From assembly GCA_030145055.1 (NCBI GenBank), contig JAQYWK010000001.1:372001-436000 (forward strand): a DNA stretch of 64,000 nt, in the 5' to 3' direction. Shown in pieces: positions 1 to 8,924 of the stretch (the first letter of the stretch is position 1; every line of letters starts with the position of its first letter). The notes beneath the pieces were generated by a model, which saw only the letters and a list, made by a program, of their open reading frames with translations, did not search any database and was not told the DNA's origin. The position numbers were made by a program, and so were the translations under genes. This DNA is from Desulfovibrio sp. GTDB lineage: Bacteria; Desulfobacterota; Desulfovibrionia; Desulfovibrionales; Desulfovibrionaceae.

Positions 1-210
1 TTCTTCCATAACTGATCGGTAAGACTCAATCTTTCCGATGTCTGAATTATGAAAAATGATACGTTCATCATCTGGAAGATAGTTCTGATATCCTGATGAA
101 AGATCGTCGAGAACAAGCACCTGTCCCACTTCGTCACGAAGTAGTCTTTCAATTAAGTTCAGGCCTATTGCTCCGGCGCCGCCAGTTACAAGAATTTTGG
201 CATTATTCAT
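1..210 (-). CDS. NAD-dependent sugar-nucleotide epimerase/dehydratase (N-terminal part, cut by window edge)
   Basis: The first 70 residues of an extended short-chain dehydrogenase/reductase are visible; the rest lies beyond position 1. The start ATG is at 208-210. The Rossmann nucleotide motif TGGAGAIG is at residues 9-16, and an Asp-Asp pair at residues 35-36 closes the second strand (VLVLDDLSSG), the usual ribose-binding position for NAD. Family members epimerise or dehydrate UDP- or GDP-sugars in the cytoplasm; the exact substrate cannot be told from this fragment. It overlaps the end of the upstream glycosyltransferase by 8 bases, so it is probably translated from the same mRNA as the glycan genes at 203-5295. 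Confidence 0.85.
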   Translation of the reverse strand, partial: MNNAKILVTGGAGAIGLNLIERLLRDEVGQVLVLDDLSSGYQNYLPDDERIIFHNSDIGKIESYRSVMEE

Positions 211-1381
211 CGATCAAAGCCTCACGTATATTTTCGTAGTTGTTATTCATGTTGTAGAAATCTTTACGACCAGCAGTCAGCATGGAATCATCAGCATTCT
301 CGAGTCTATCAAGCAAAGACGCGATTGCTGGAACATCTGCACTGTCTGCGACCAGTAAATCATCTTGAACTTTGCGGATAATATCAGTCGTTGTAGATGA
401 AAGCGGTGTCAGTGCCGCTAAAGGTTTTCCTGCTCCGATATAATCAGCAAGCTTGGACGGGAAAAATGGTGAATTATTCAGCGGAGCATCGATAACCAGT
501 AAAATGTCAGCATCGGAAAGAACTTGAATTGATTTAAGGTACGGAATCGGGTCGAAAATTTTGATTGTATCCGCACATTTTTCCTGCGCCAGCGCGCGTT
601 CATCCTCTTTCATGCGGCCATAAAAGTGAAATTCCAAATTTTGCGGCAGAACCTGTTCAATTGCTTCAATGAGCGGAACCACAGTCCGCAATCCATAAAT
701 ATTGCCTGTGTGCGCAATTATTTTTTTGCCGCCGGTAGGCTTATTGTCACTGTATAGATCAGGGTCAAAAACATGCGGCAAAACTCTGATTTTAGAGTTG
801 TCAGCTTTAAGGCCGTTAACAAACATATCGCGTGTCTTTTCGGAGGTGACGGTGATTTTGTCAACCTTTGAAAGGATACCTGCTTCCAGATGCTTGTTGA
901 TTTTTCTCTGCAAGACAGTTCGGTATGAAATATAAGGATTCATGGTCCATGGATCGGAAAAGTGTGCAGTCCAGTGGATCTTAGGAATAGCTTTTTTTAT
1001 TTCAAATCCTGCCAAATGATTAACCAGCGGAGATGAGTGAGTGTAAATATTTTCGATTTTAAATTCAGAAATAATTTTGAGCGCAGCTTTCTTTGCTGGA
1101 AATTTCCACCAGAGCTTGCGGTCAGTAATTTCAAGGCCACCACATATGTAGTGCAGAGCCTTCTCTGCCGGAAGTTTTTCAACGCGGTGAATAATGATGT
1201 TTTCATGTTCACGGCAAAGCGCGGAGTCGAGGTATTCGAAATCCGGAGTATCGCAGGAGGTCAGTACATGAACTTGATGCCCATTTTGCGCGAGCGCAAT
1301 GGCTCTACGCTGAACCTGGATAGACTCTGGCGAAAGGATGGGCGGAAAATCGTATGCTATGAAAAGTATTGATTTATTCAT
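203..1381 (-). CDS. Glycosyltransferase family 4 (GT-B fold)
   Basis: A 392-residue cytoplasmic or membrane-associated glycosyltransferase. The N-terminus (ILFIAYDFPPILSPESIQ, residues 5-22) is the classical GT4 acceptor-domain opening, and the C-terminal half carries the nucleotide-sugar part with SKLADYIGAGKPLAAL at about residues 309-324. No membrane segment is evident. It lies 3 bases downstream of another GT4 gene and overlaps the epimerase by 8 bases, so it belongs to the same operon. It probably adds one sugar to a lipid-linked glycan or polysaccharide repeat; donor and acceptor are not predictable. Confidence 0.85.
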   Translation of the reverse strand: MNKSILFIAYDFPPILSPESIQVQRRAIALAQNGHQVHVLTSCDTPDFEYLDSALCREHENIIIHRVEKLPAEKALHYICGGLEITDRKLWWKFPAKKAALKIISEFKIENIYTHSSPLVNHLAGFEIKKAIPKIHWTAHFSDPWTMNPYISYRTVLQRKINKHLEAGILSKVDKITVTSEKTRDMFVNGLKADNSKIRVLPHVFDPDLYSDNKPTGGKKIIAHTGNIYGLRTVVPLIEAIEQVLPQNLEFHFYGRMKEDERALAQEKCADTIKIFDPIPYLKSIQVLSDADILLVIDAPLNNSPFFPSKLADYIGAGKPLAALTPLSSTTTDIIRKVQDDLLVADSADVPAIASLLDRLENADDSMLTAGRKDFYNMNNNYENIREALIDE

Positions 1382-1384
1382 CTT

Positions 1385-2542
1385 TTATAAAGCCTTTGCG
1401 CTCATGAGCTTTTTATAAAGGTCTGCGTATTTGGTTTCTGTCTCGCAAGGATTCCAGTTTTTATTGGAGTACTCTTTTGCCAGACTACCTAACTTTTCAC
1501 GTTCAGTTTGATCCATGAGTGCGCTCAAAGCTTCGTTGTATCCTTTGGCACTGTTTTCTACCAAAGTCATCCATCCATCTTCGAATTCAGGAACTTGTAT
1601 TTTGGTCCGCTTATTAACAATGATAGGAAGCCCACTAAGGGATGCTTCAAGCACTGTCTTAGGGATTCCGTCATAGTCACAGTGAATGGCGAATACATCG
1701 AAGGACGGTGTTTGTTCGCACAGATCATCGTTTGCCATTCTAGGAATGAAAATTACTTTTCCCGGTCCATCAAGCGACTTGGCTTTCTCTTCCAAACCAG
1801 CACGAAGAGGTCCGTCCCCAACTATGGTAAGCTCTGTGTTTCCGGTTATTGCTGCTTCAATTAGATGAATGGGGTTTTTGCCAGGAATTAGTCTTCCCAC
1901 TGACAAAACCTTTAGCGGTCCATCAGATGCATAATCATCTTTAGACTTTATTTTGTCAGGATTTACAGCGTTGTAGATAGTTTTGTGTGATGCAGGGTTT
2001 CTACGGTTCACGTATGGAAGTAGCGATTTATAAATGACAACGACTTCGTCAGCATTCTCGAGCGTTACTTTCTCAACTGCAGCACTGAAATGATAATAAA
2101 GAAAATTTTTCAAGCCGAAGCTAATATTGGCTCTGTTTTCGTCAGGATGAGTATGCAGAGAAACCACGTAAGGTATTCCAAGCTCTCTTTTAATTTCAGA
2201 GGCCACGTAGCCGTTGATGTAGTTTCCGTAGCAGCGGATAAGATCAGGCTTAATTTTTTTAGCGAGTTCAATCCCTTCAGACGCCCACTCTTTTAAAAGA
2301 GCGGGACGCCAAAAGAGAGATTTAAGCAATAATGATTTGCCAGTCTGCATATTATGAATGTGCAATTTGGCGTTGCCCGCCATTTTTTGCAGATTCTGCG
2401 GGTTCGGAGTGTCCCCGTTAGTCATTAGAATATGGACGTCATCGAATACTTCGCCGGGATTATAGTAGCGCGAAGTCATCTCTCCCTTGCCTTCAAGGTG
2501 TGAGAGTCTATCCGTAATGATATTCAGAAGGACTTTGCCCAT
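1385..2542 (-). CDS. Glycosyltransferase family 4 (second copy type)
   Basis: A 385-residue GT-B glycosyltransferase. The donor-binding domain shows LSVGRLIPGKNPIHLIEA at about residues 213-230, VGDGPLRAGLEEKA at about 241-254 and the acidic loop DGIPKTVLEASLSGLP at about 291-306, which are the standard GT4 landmarks. It is not a close duplicate of the neighbouring GT4 protein. It sits 17 bases after the fused dehydrogenase/acetyltransferase and 3 bases before the next GT4 gene, consistent with one transcription unit assembling a short oligosaccharide. The substrate is unknown. Confidence 0.88.
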   Translation of the reverse strand: MGKVLLNIITDRLSHLEGKGEMTSRYYNPGEVFDDVHILMTNGDTPNPQNLQKMAGNAKLHIHNMQTGKSLLLKSLFWRPALLKEWASEGIELAKKIKPDLIRCYGNYINGYVASEIKRELGIPYVVSLHTHPDENRANISFGLKNFLYYHFSAAVEKVTLENADEVVVIYKSLLPYVNRRNPASHKTIYNAVNPDKIKSKDDYASDGPLKVLSVGRLIPGKNPIHLIEAAITGNTELTIVGDGPLRAGLEEKAKSLDGPGKVIFIPRMANDDLCEQTPSFDVFAIHCDYDGIPKTVLEASLSGLPIIVNKRTKIQVPEFEDGWMTLVENSAKGYNEALSALMDQTEREKLGSLAKEYSNKNWNPCETETKYADLYKKLMSAKAL

Positions 2543-2559
2543 CAGATCGACCTTCTAAC

Positions 2560-4125
2560 CTACTCGCAAGAAGTTAGGTTTTCGTCTTTTTCTTTGTATT
2601 TTGAGCTACAGCGGACACATTCTAGTGAGCTTGGGAGAATCTCGCCGCACTCGCATACCCAACCAGTTCTGTGGGCCGGATTGCCAACCATCAGAGCATA
2701 ATCAGCTACATTTTTAGTGACAACTGCGCCTGCGCCGATGAGAGCGTATTTTCCAACCTGATTTCCGCAAATAATGGTGCAGTTTGCGCCAAGAGTCGCA
2801 CCCTTTTTAACGAGGGTTTCACGGACTTCATTCATGCGTGCAACATGTGCACGTGGATTGAATACATTGGTGAAAACCATTGATGGTCCACAGAATACGT
2901 CATCTTCAAGAGTTACACCCTTGTAGACAGATACGTTGTTCTGAATTTTGCAACCGTTACCGATTTTTACATTCGGGCCGGCAACAACATTCTGACCTAG
3001 ATTACAATTTTCACCGATGGTTGTACCACCTAGGATGTGTGAAAAATGCCATATTTTGGTTCCGCTACCGATCTCAACGTTTTCATCAACCACAGCAGTT
3101 TCGTGAACGTTTGCGGATGGTGTGTTCGCTCCGGTATTAAGAAGAACTTCGCGACTATGTTCGTTAAGAGATTTCTGGCTGGCGTTCAGAACTTTTAGGA
3201 CGCGTAAACCTTCTTTAGCATCGGTCCTAGGAGCTTTTCCTGATTCCATGCAGTCCAAAAAGTGTTTGCACTCAAGGAACAACGGCTCATCCTGCGGAAT
3301 TTCAACTCTTTCAGCTTCCGCTTTAGATGGAACGGGGATGTTGTTTTCCCATTCTACTTTATGCGGGTATAAGAGGAGCTTTTCTTCCCATGGAAGAGTG
3401 TCGTCAAAGACGGCCATTTTGTTATCACCGACAACAACTATCTTCTGTTCTTTAAACGGGTGCAGCCATGAAACAAAAATATGAGCTTTTGCGCCGGAAG
3501 GAAACTCAAGGTGCGTGGTGGTAACATCTGCAATATGGTTATGCAGAAAATTACCGCCAGTTGCGATGACTTTTTCCGGCTCTTCACCGAGCAAGGACAG
3601 AATCATGGAAATATCATGGGGAGCGAAGGACCACAGAATGTTCTCTTCACGCCTGATTTTTCCAAGGTTTAGTCTATTGGAATAAATATAGTTGATGCGG
3701 CCTAGTTCGCCGGTCGTAGCAAGCTCACGCAATTTTACAAATACAGGGTGGTACTGAAGCAGATGCCCAACCATGAGGATAAGATTTTTATCCTTGGCAA
3801 GAACAATCAGTTCTTCGGCTTCGCCTTCATTCAGAACAAGCGGCTTTTCCACATATACATGTTTTCCCGCAAGCAGAGCTTCCTTGGCAAGTGTAAAATG
3901 TGTTTCTGCCGGAGTCGCGATTACGATTCCATCGATATCTTTATTATTTAAAACTTCTCCATAAGAGAGAACTGTTTCAACTTTAGGATACTGTTCCTTG
4001 AAGCTCGCAAGTGTGTCTTTATTAGTATCGCAGATGACCTTGAGTGCACCTGTGCGATCGTAATTACGGACAAGATTTTTACCCCAGTAACCGGAACCTA
4101 CTACTGCAACTTTGAGTTTGCTCAT
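2560..4125 (-). CDS. Fused Gfo/Idh/MocA dehydrogenase and hexapeptide N-acetyltransferase (WbpB-WbpD type), with C-terminal zinc-ribbon-like tail
   Basis: One 521-residue open frame holds two enzymes. Residues 1-325 form a Gfo/Idh/MocA oxidoreductase: the GxGxxG nucleotide motif is at 10-15 (GSGYWG) and the EKP signature at 93-95. Residues 338-485 form a left-handed beta-helix acyltransferase with repeated isoleucine/valine-rich hexapeptides. The last 30 residues carry C491, C493, C503 and C506, a likely zinc knuckle. In the UDP-GlcNAc3NAcA pathway WbpB oxidises C3 of UDP-GlcNAcA, WbpE aminates it and WbpD acetylates the amine; WbpE lies immediately upstream (12-base gap). A clear ribosome site (GGGAGAA) precedes the ATG. 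Assignment to this pathway is inferred from domain pairing and neighbours. Confidence 0.85.
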   Translation of the reverse strand: MSKLKVAVVGSGYWGKNLVRNYDRTGALKVICDTNKDTLASFKEQYPKVETVLSYGEVLNNKDIDGIVIATPAETHFTLAKEALLAGKHVYVEKPLVLNEGEAEELIVLAKDKNLILMVGHLLQYHPVFVKLRELATTGELGRINYIYSNRLNLGKIRREENILWSFAPHDISMILSLLGEEPEKVIATGGNFLHNHIADVTTTHLEFPSGAKAHIFVSWLHPFKEQKIVVVGDNKMAVFDDTLPWEEKLLLYPHKVEWENNIPVPSKAEAERVEIPQDEPLFLECKHFLDCMESGKAPRTDAKEGLRVLKVLNASQKSLNEHSREVLLNTGANTPSANVHETAVVDENVEIGSGTKIWHFSHILGGTTIGENCNLGQNVVAGPNVKIGNGCKIQNNVSVYKGVTLEDDVFCGPSMVFTNVFNPRAHVARMNEVRETLVKKGATLGANCTIICGNQVGKYALIGAGAVVTKNVADYALMVGNPAHRTGWVCECGEILPSSLECVRCSSKYKEKDENLTSCE

Positions 4126-4137
4126 TAGGTTTCTCCC

Positions 4138-5295
4138 TTAAGCGTTTCTGATAGCGTCTGCGATGTATTCTTGCTGTTCCCTTTCGAGGTAAGGGTGCAT
4201 CGGAATTGCAAAAATACGGCTTGCAGCATCTTCACTAATAGGACAATCGCCCATTTTGTAACCAAGTTCTTTGAACGCGGTCTGGAGGTGAAGCGGAATA
4301 GGGTAATATACAGGAGAAGGAACATTTTTTTCTTTCAGTGCAGCCTGAATTCTGTCGCGGTGTGCGCCATCTTTAGCAAGTGGGCAATACTGCGCCCATA
4401 CGGAGCGGTCGCCTTCTGGAGTAGAAGGAGGAGTAAGTCCGTCGATATCGCTAAGAAGTTCAGCATATGTTGAAGCAACCTTGTCGCGAAGCTCTACTTC
4501 TTCAGGGAAAATATCAAATTTTGCTTGGAGAGCAGCAGCTTGAAGGGTGTCTAGTCTACCGTTGATGCCAAGACGAACGTTATCGTACTTGTCTGGACCC
4601 TGTCCGTGTACACGGTGGGAACGTAAGCGTTCGATTAACGCGTCATCGTCAGTGAAGCACATGCCGCCGTCGCCGTAACAGCCGAGGGGCTTAGCAGGGA
4701 AGAAAGATGTGCAAGTGATATCACCTAGTGAGCAGGATTTTCTGCCTTTGTATTCGCCGCCGAAGCTTTGAGCAGCATCTTCAATGATGAACAGGTCATG
4801 CTTATCTGCGATGGTTTTGATAGCATCGTAGTCAGCAGGCAGGCCGAAAATGCCAACAGTGATAATCCCTTTCGCGGTCAAACCTTCTACTTTAGGCAGA
4901 ACCATTCCGTTATCTGCACCTTTGAGAGCTTCGATGGTTTTTCCTAGCTTTTCAGGATCGATATTGAAGGTAACAGGGTCGATATCTACATAGACTGGTG
5001 TTGCACCGAGAAGTGCTATGGCTTCTGCTGTGGCAAAAAAAGTAAATGGTGTGGTGAAAACCGCGTCGCCGGGTTTAACGTCAAGGGCCATGAGCGCGAG
5101 AGTTAGAGCGTCTGTTCCGGATGCACAGCCTAGGCCGTGTTTGGTCCCACAGTATTCAGCAAGTCTCTTTTCTAGAGCTGGAATTTCTGGGCCCATGATG
5201 TATGCGCCATGTTCCATAACTGCGTCCATGTTGCTACGGACTTGTTTTTCAATGCGTGAGTACTGTTTTTTTAGGTCAATAAATGGGATATTCAT
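4138..5295 (-). CDS. wbpE: PLP-dependent sugar aminotransferase, DegT/DnrJ/EryC1 family (WbpE type)
   Basis: A 385-residue aminotransferase of the DegT/DnrJ/EryC1 family. The PLP-binding lysine is K202 in SFFPAKPLGCYGDGG, the cofactor aspartate lies in EDAAQSFGG at 173-180, and GCASGTDAL (56-64) binds the phosphate. These enzymes transfer an amino group from glutamate to a 3- or 4-keto nucleotide sugar in the cytoplasm. The neighbouring fusion would make and then acetylate a 3-keto/3-amino UDP-GlcNAcA, which points to WbpE (UDP-2-acetamido-3-amino-2,3-dideoxy-glucuronate formation). It appears to be the first structural gene of the operon running down to position 1. Confidence 0.85.
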   Translation of the reverse strand: MNIPFIDLKKQYSRIEKQVRSNMDAVMEHGAYIMGPEIPALEKRLAEYCGTKHGLGCASGTDALTLALMALDVKPGDAVFTTPFTFFATAEAIALLGATPVYVDIDPVTFNIDPEKLGKTIEALKGADNGMVLPKVEGLTAKGIITVGIFGLPADYDAIKTIADKHDLFIIEDAAQSFGGEYKGRKSCSLGDITCTSFFPAKPLGCYGDGGMCFTDDDALIERLRSHRVHGQGPDKYDNVRLGINGRLDTLQAAALQAKFDIFPEEVELRDKVASTYAELLSDIDGLTPPSTPEGDRSVWAQYCPLAKDGAHRDRIQAALKEKNVPSPVYYPIPLHLQTAFKELGYKMGDCPISEDAASRIFAIPMHPYLEREQQEYIADAIRNA

Positions 5296-5339
5296 GAGAT
5301 TTAATTCTCCGTTTTAAGCGTAATCTGTGTTTAGAGTTG

Positions 5340-5867
5340 TTAGACGATTTTCCAATTAGGCCGTTTTAAATATATATTACTCGTATTTTTAAATTCTTCG
5401 GAACCGAGAACCATAAACCTTATTTTGCGCTGAATTGCTTCTTCAGCTTTGACGCAAAGATCAATGATTCTGTCCGAATCGACATCGTCTCCGATAATGA
5501 GCACGTCGATTAGTCCTGAATCAATGCCTTTGGCATAGTCATCAAGAACGTAAACAGAGTCAACGTCACCGATAGTGGATAGGATGTACTCAAGTATCTG
5601 GTCTATACCTATATACTTGCGAACAATGGAGCTGATTTCTGGAAAGAAGGGGTGAGAGGAGTTGGCGTTGTAGAATATGTAACGCCCTTCTTTTTTTTTG
5701 TTCAGGTATCCGGCATCACTTAACCCGTCCAGTTCTTCCTTCATTGCGTTGGGAGAAACATCAAATTCTGCTGCTAATTCGCGCAAGTAGGAGGATACTC
5801 CCGGATTGAGGAATAGCTTAAGCAGTAACTTGATTCTGGTTTTTGATGTAAATAGTTCCTTTAACAT
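5340..5867 (-). CDS. Winged-helix regulator with degenerate nucleotidyltransferase-like domain
   Basis: A 175-residue protein. Residues 1-70 form a winged helix-turn-helix (recognition region YLRELAAEFDVSPNAMKEEL, then a wing ending in GRYIFYNA). Residues 100-160 resemble a MNT-type minimal nucleotidyltransferase (VYVLDDYAKGIDSGLIDVLIIGDDVD), but the usual GS...S/D-x-D catalytic pattern is eroded: DD replaces GS at 109-110 and only one aspartate (D121) remains of the metal pair. It stands 44 bases upstream of the aminotransferase in the same direction, so it probably regulates the glycan operon. That the second domain senses a ligand rather than catalysing is inference. Confidence 0.7.
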   Translation of the reverse strand: MLKELFTSKTRIKLLLKLFLNPGVSSYLRELAAEFDVSPNAMKEELDGLSDAGYLNKKKEGRYIFYNANSSHPFFPEISSIVRKYIGIDQILEYILSTIGDVDSVYVLDDYAKGIDSGLIDVLIIGDDVDSDRIIDLCVKAEEAIQRKIRFMVLGSEEFKNTSNIYLKRPNWKIV

Positions 5868-6747
5868 GATGTGAGTTTGTTAAGTTATTTTGTACGAACT
5901 GTCAAACGAATTTAAAAAAATCAACCGAATCGATGTGTCTAATCCTACTCAATAGGCTTATACCCGTACATTAATTAATGTGCTGCTCCGCGTAATATCG
6001 ATAACTCATGCGGTGAATTATCACGACCATATGAACATACTTTTATGACAAAGACATACCATTTTTGAACATAACGATCCAGAAAGTGGAGCTTTGCTCG
6101 CCATGAATTTTTATAGACGAATAATTACAAATGGGAATTGATACTATTTTTTGCCAGCGCTCAATGGAGCATTTACTTGATGTGATTGATTGTCGATGCG
6201 CACGAGGTGATTCATAAACTCATGAATTCATCTATCTCTGAATGACGGACAAGCACGAGGCTATTAAATCAGGCTTAATCACCTAATTAATTTATAATTT
6301 AGTGCGAGACAGAGCAATTCAGCCTCATAATATCATTTGCTTTTTATTTTGATCCTGATCTGGTAAGTGCACATAACAGAGAAAACCGAACATGATGCTC
6401 AACAATTCAACCCTTTCGATAAGGCTGAATTTGTCAGTACAAGCTTGATAAAATCCCACATATGCAGCGGTGGTTATAGCCACATTTCGACAAGAGTAAA
6501 ACAGAGACAAGTTCTTATAGATTGGATTGCTGGAGCTGAAGAATACGAATTTAAAGCTAATCAAGCATGCCACAACGTTTCAGCATGCTCAGTTCTTTGA
6601 CTATCCTTCTTGCTCCGATTGAAAGGACATACAGAATAGATCAAAACGATAAAAGGCAGGGTTATGGCCATTGACTTCGCTTTATCAAGTTCAGGAACAT
6701 GGCTTCATGATTCTAAGCAAGCTTTAAACAGATGATCCAAAAAAGAA
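5868..6747. other. Gene-poor intergenic region
   Basis: About 880 bases with no convincing coding region. Two opposing short frames (6325-6573 minus, 6367-6600 plus) lack recognisable motifs and usable ribosome sites. A 14-base perfect palindrome (acattaattaatgt) lies at 5968-5981, about 100 bases upstream of the regulator start, and could be an operator. Short stretches on the plus strand (around 6155-6210) look like decayed coding sequence, possibly a transposase remnant, but I cannot name a family. I see no RNA gene. Confidence 0.5.
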
Positions 6748-6776
6748 GGGGGGGTAACTTTTCAGTTACCCCCCCC
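6748..6776 (-). terminator. Strong Rho-independent terminator of the sequon-rich protein gene
   Basis: A 12-base-pair perfect stem (ggggggtaact half at 6748-6759, partner at 6764-6775) with a 4-base loop; on the minus strand it is followed by a T-rich tract. It lies about 50 bases past the stop codon at 6825. Confidence 0.92.
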
Positions 6777-6824
6777 AACTTTTCTTAATTCTAGCTATCT
6801 AGAGCCAAGTAATCAAATTAATGA

Positions 6825-8837
6825 TTATTTTTTGAAGCGGCTACGAACGATAGCAACCATTGGAGCAAGCATCAGCAACAACCATTCAAGGCCGAAGCTA
6901 GCAGCTGGGTTGAATACACAACCAGATGATGAGCTTGAAGAGGAAGTAGGAACGGAACCCAAGACAACTGGGTCAATGATACCGTACGCAGTTGAGTTAG
7001 AATCCCAAACACTGTTATCTTTAACTACCCATGTTACATAGTAGTCAGTTGCAGGATCAAGGATTGAGTTCGAGTTCAAGTAACCGTCAGCAGTGTTAGT
7101 GGAAATCCACCAGGAGCCGCCAGTTGCTGGAGTTGGTTTGCTTGCGTAAGTGAACTGTCTAGCTGTTGTAGAATCAGACATTACTTTGAACAGTCTAAGA
7201 TCAGCAATTTTACCACCAACACCGTTCATTTTGTACTGAGCGGAGAAGTTGAAGTTACTGTTCTGAGCAGTAGTGAACATTGTGTAACCTTTAACTTCAG
7301 TAAGCGGAGTGAAGTTGGAAGGAATTCCAGTCCAACGAGCTCTCAATGAAGTTGAAGTGTAACCAGTAGCGTTGTTCACGAAGTAAGTAGGAGCGAAGCC
7401 TGCTGTTGAGTTACCCTGGTAACCAATAGCAGCTGTTGCAGTCAACGCTGTCTGAGCGCTTGAAGGCATCAAGAAACACAAGGATCTGTAACCATCGTAA
7501 TCTTCGAAGAAACCAACAGAGAATACTTTATCAGCAGACTGTTTACCGTAGAAGCTACCAATTGGAGTAGTTCCGTCAGCGGCGTAGATAGTCATGTTTG
7601 ACTGAGATAATTTAAACTGTGAAGTTGAAGCGACAACAGCTGACATTCTACCAAGGCTAGCGGAGTACGCAGTCTGAGCGGAAGCTGTACCTTCTTCAAG
7701 AACGCGAGCGTTACCAAGAAGGTTCAAGTTTTCATCAGCACTGAACTGAAGCATACCTGCAGTAGCGTTACCGCTACCCTGACCAGCGTAACCAGACCCA
7801 ACATAAATCATGTTAAATCCGCGGTTCTTTACGTCATTAGCGCCAAGAACTGTTCCGCTTTTAACCATAACACCGAACAATTTCTGTGTTGCTGAATATA
7901 CGTAACCAGTAATCATGTTCTGGTCAGCGTTGATAGTTGCGTTTTCGAATAGAGCAAGACCACCGTTTCTAGTCAGGGACATAATGCCACCAACAGTAGG
8001 GTTCTTTGTCAAGCCAGTAGCGTTGAAGTTCATCCAAGTGGATGTGTTGTCAACTTTGTCAGTACCGTTGTTCATGTAGTACTTAACCTGAGCATTGGAA
8101 TTGCCTGTAGTAGTATTGATTTTTACCTGTGCAAAAACCATAACTGGCAAGTTAGTGCTCTGACCGAATCCGTAGTAGTCCCAAGTTGTGGAAGTACTAG
8201 CGATGTCTTTCAAAGTACCATTTGCGTAAATGATAGGCATGGAAAGACCAGTTCTTGGACCTGCTGCTGTTGGCACAGGTACAAGTCTTTTGTAATTAGC
8301 ACCCTTTGAACCGAGAGTTCCGTTAGCAAGACCAACTAGTAGCTGGGAGTTACCTGCAGACATGAAAAGAGTCTGACCAGTAGTTGCTGTTGCGTTGAAA
8401 GGAGAGAAACCTGCTGTACCTGCTGCATCTAAACCTGTAAGACCTACAATATTACCAAACTGCTGACTGTAAGTCAGATCCATTTTTGTAGAGTTAAGGA
8501 AGTAGTAGTTCTTCACTGTTCCGTTGTAACCAACGATAGATGCGTTGGAGAAACGAACTGATTTAGAAGCATTGATGTAGAATTTTTCAGATTTACCAGC
8601 TGCAGTCATGTTTGACGCAAAAGGAATCATTTCTTGAACAATACCTTTACTGATTGAACCGGAAGTGGCGTTAATACCAAAACCTGTAAATACCAGTGTT
8701 GTACCATTGCCTTTTGCATAAGCACCGCTAGCAAAAGTCTGGTTAAAATAAGCCGGGAAAGATTTGTCGACTGCTGCAAAAGCGCTGGAAGCTGCCAGCA
8801 TCAGCAGTACTGTAAAGAGAACTGTAATCTTTTTCAT
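6825..8837 (-). CDS. Secreted sequon-rich surface glycoprotein candidate with Gly-Cys C-terminal sorting tail
   Basis: A 670-residue protein of unknown family. Residues 1-22 are a Sec signal peptide ending AFA. The body is rich in Ala, Gly, Ser, Thr and Asn and contains 23 N-x-S/T sequons by direct count, 19 of them N-x-T. Only one (D-S-N-S-T near residue 615) has an acidic residue at -2. The end has seven serines (632-638), Gly639-Cys640, a hydrophobic helix and a basic finish RSRFKK. This layout matches the tripartite CTERM tails (MYXO-, Synergist-, JDVT-type) handled by CPBP intramembrane proteases. A good ribosome site (AAGGAGAT) precedes the ATG. The oligosaccharyltransferase lies 135 bases upstream, the secretion genes beyond it. 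A surface-layer or abundant surface-protein role is inference. Confidence 0.8.
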   Translation of the reverse strand: MKKITVLFTVLLMLAASSAFAAVDKSFPAYFNQTFASGAYAKGNGTTLVFTGFGINATSGSISKGIVQEMIPFASNMTAAGKSEKFYINASKSVRFSNASIVGYNGTVKNYYFLNSTKMDLTYSQQFGNIVGLTGLDAAGTAGFSPFNATATTGQTLFMSAGNSQLLVGLANGTLGSKGANYKRLVPVPTAAGPRTGLSMPIIYANGTLKDIASTSTTWDYYGFGQSTNLPVMVFAQVKINTTTGNSNAQVKYYMNNGTDKVDNTSTWMNFNATGLTKNPTVGGIMSLTRNGGLALFENATINADQNMITGYVYSATQKLFGVMVKSGTVLGANDVKNRGFNMIYVGSGYAGQGSGNATAGMLQFSADENLNLLGNARVLEEGTASAQTAYSASLGRMSAVVASTSQFKLSQSNMTIYAADGTTPIGSFYGKQSADKVFSVGFFEDYDGYRSLCFLMPSSAQTALTATAAIGYQGNSTAGFAPTYFVNNATGYTSTSLRARWTGIPSNFTPLTEVKGYTMFTTAQNSNFNFSAQYKMNGVGGKIADLRLFKVMSDSTTARQFTYASKPTPATGGSWWISTNTADGYLNSNSILDPATDYYVTWVVKDNSVWDSNSTAYGIIDPVVLGSVPTSSSSSSSGCVFNPAASFGLEWLLLMLAPMVAIVRSRFKK

Positions 8838-8924
8838 AATGAAAAGATCTCCTTAAGTTAAAGTTAACAAGACCAAACCCTAAAAAGCCCAATGCCTTCA
8901 ACGGGTTAGGAAATTTATGGTGTA

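Noticed and set aside
2560-4125. Sequencing error joining two genes
   Set aside because: The frame is continuous, with a plausible linker and no internal start/stop signals between domains.
6325-6600. Two opposing short open frames in the silent gap
   Set aside because: No ribosome site, no motif, overlap each other; treated as non-coding.
6748-6776. Poly-G run as a phase-variable tract
   Set aside because: It lies inside a perfect terminator stem, not in a coding region or promoter.
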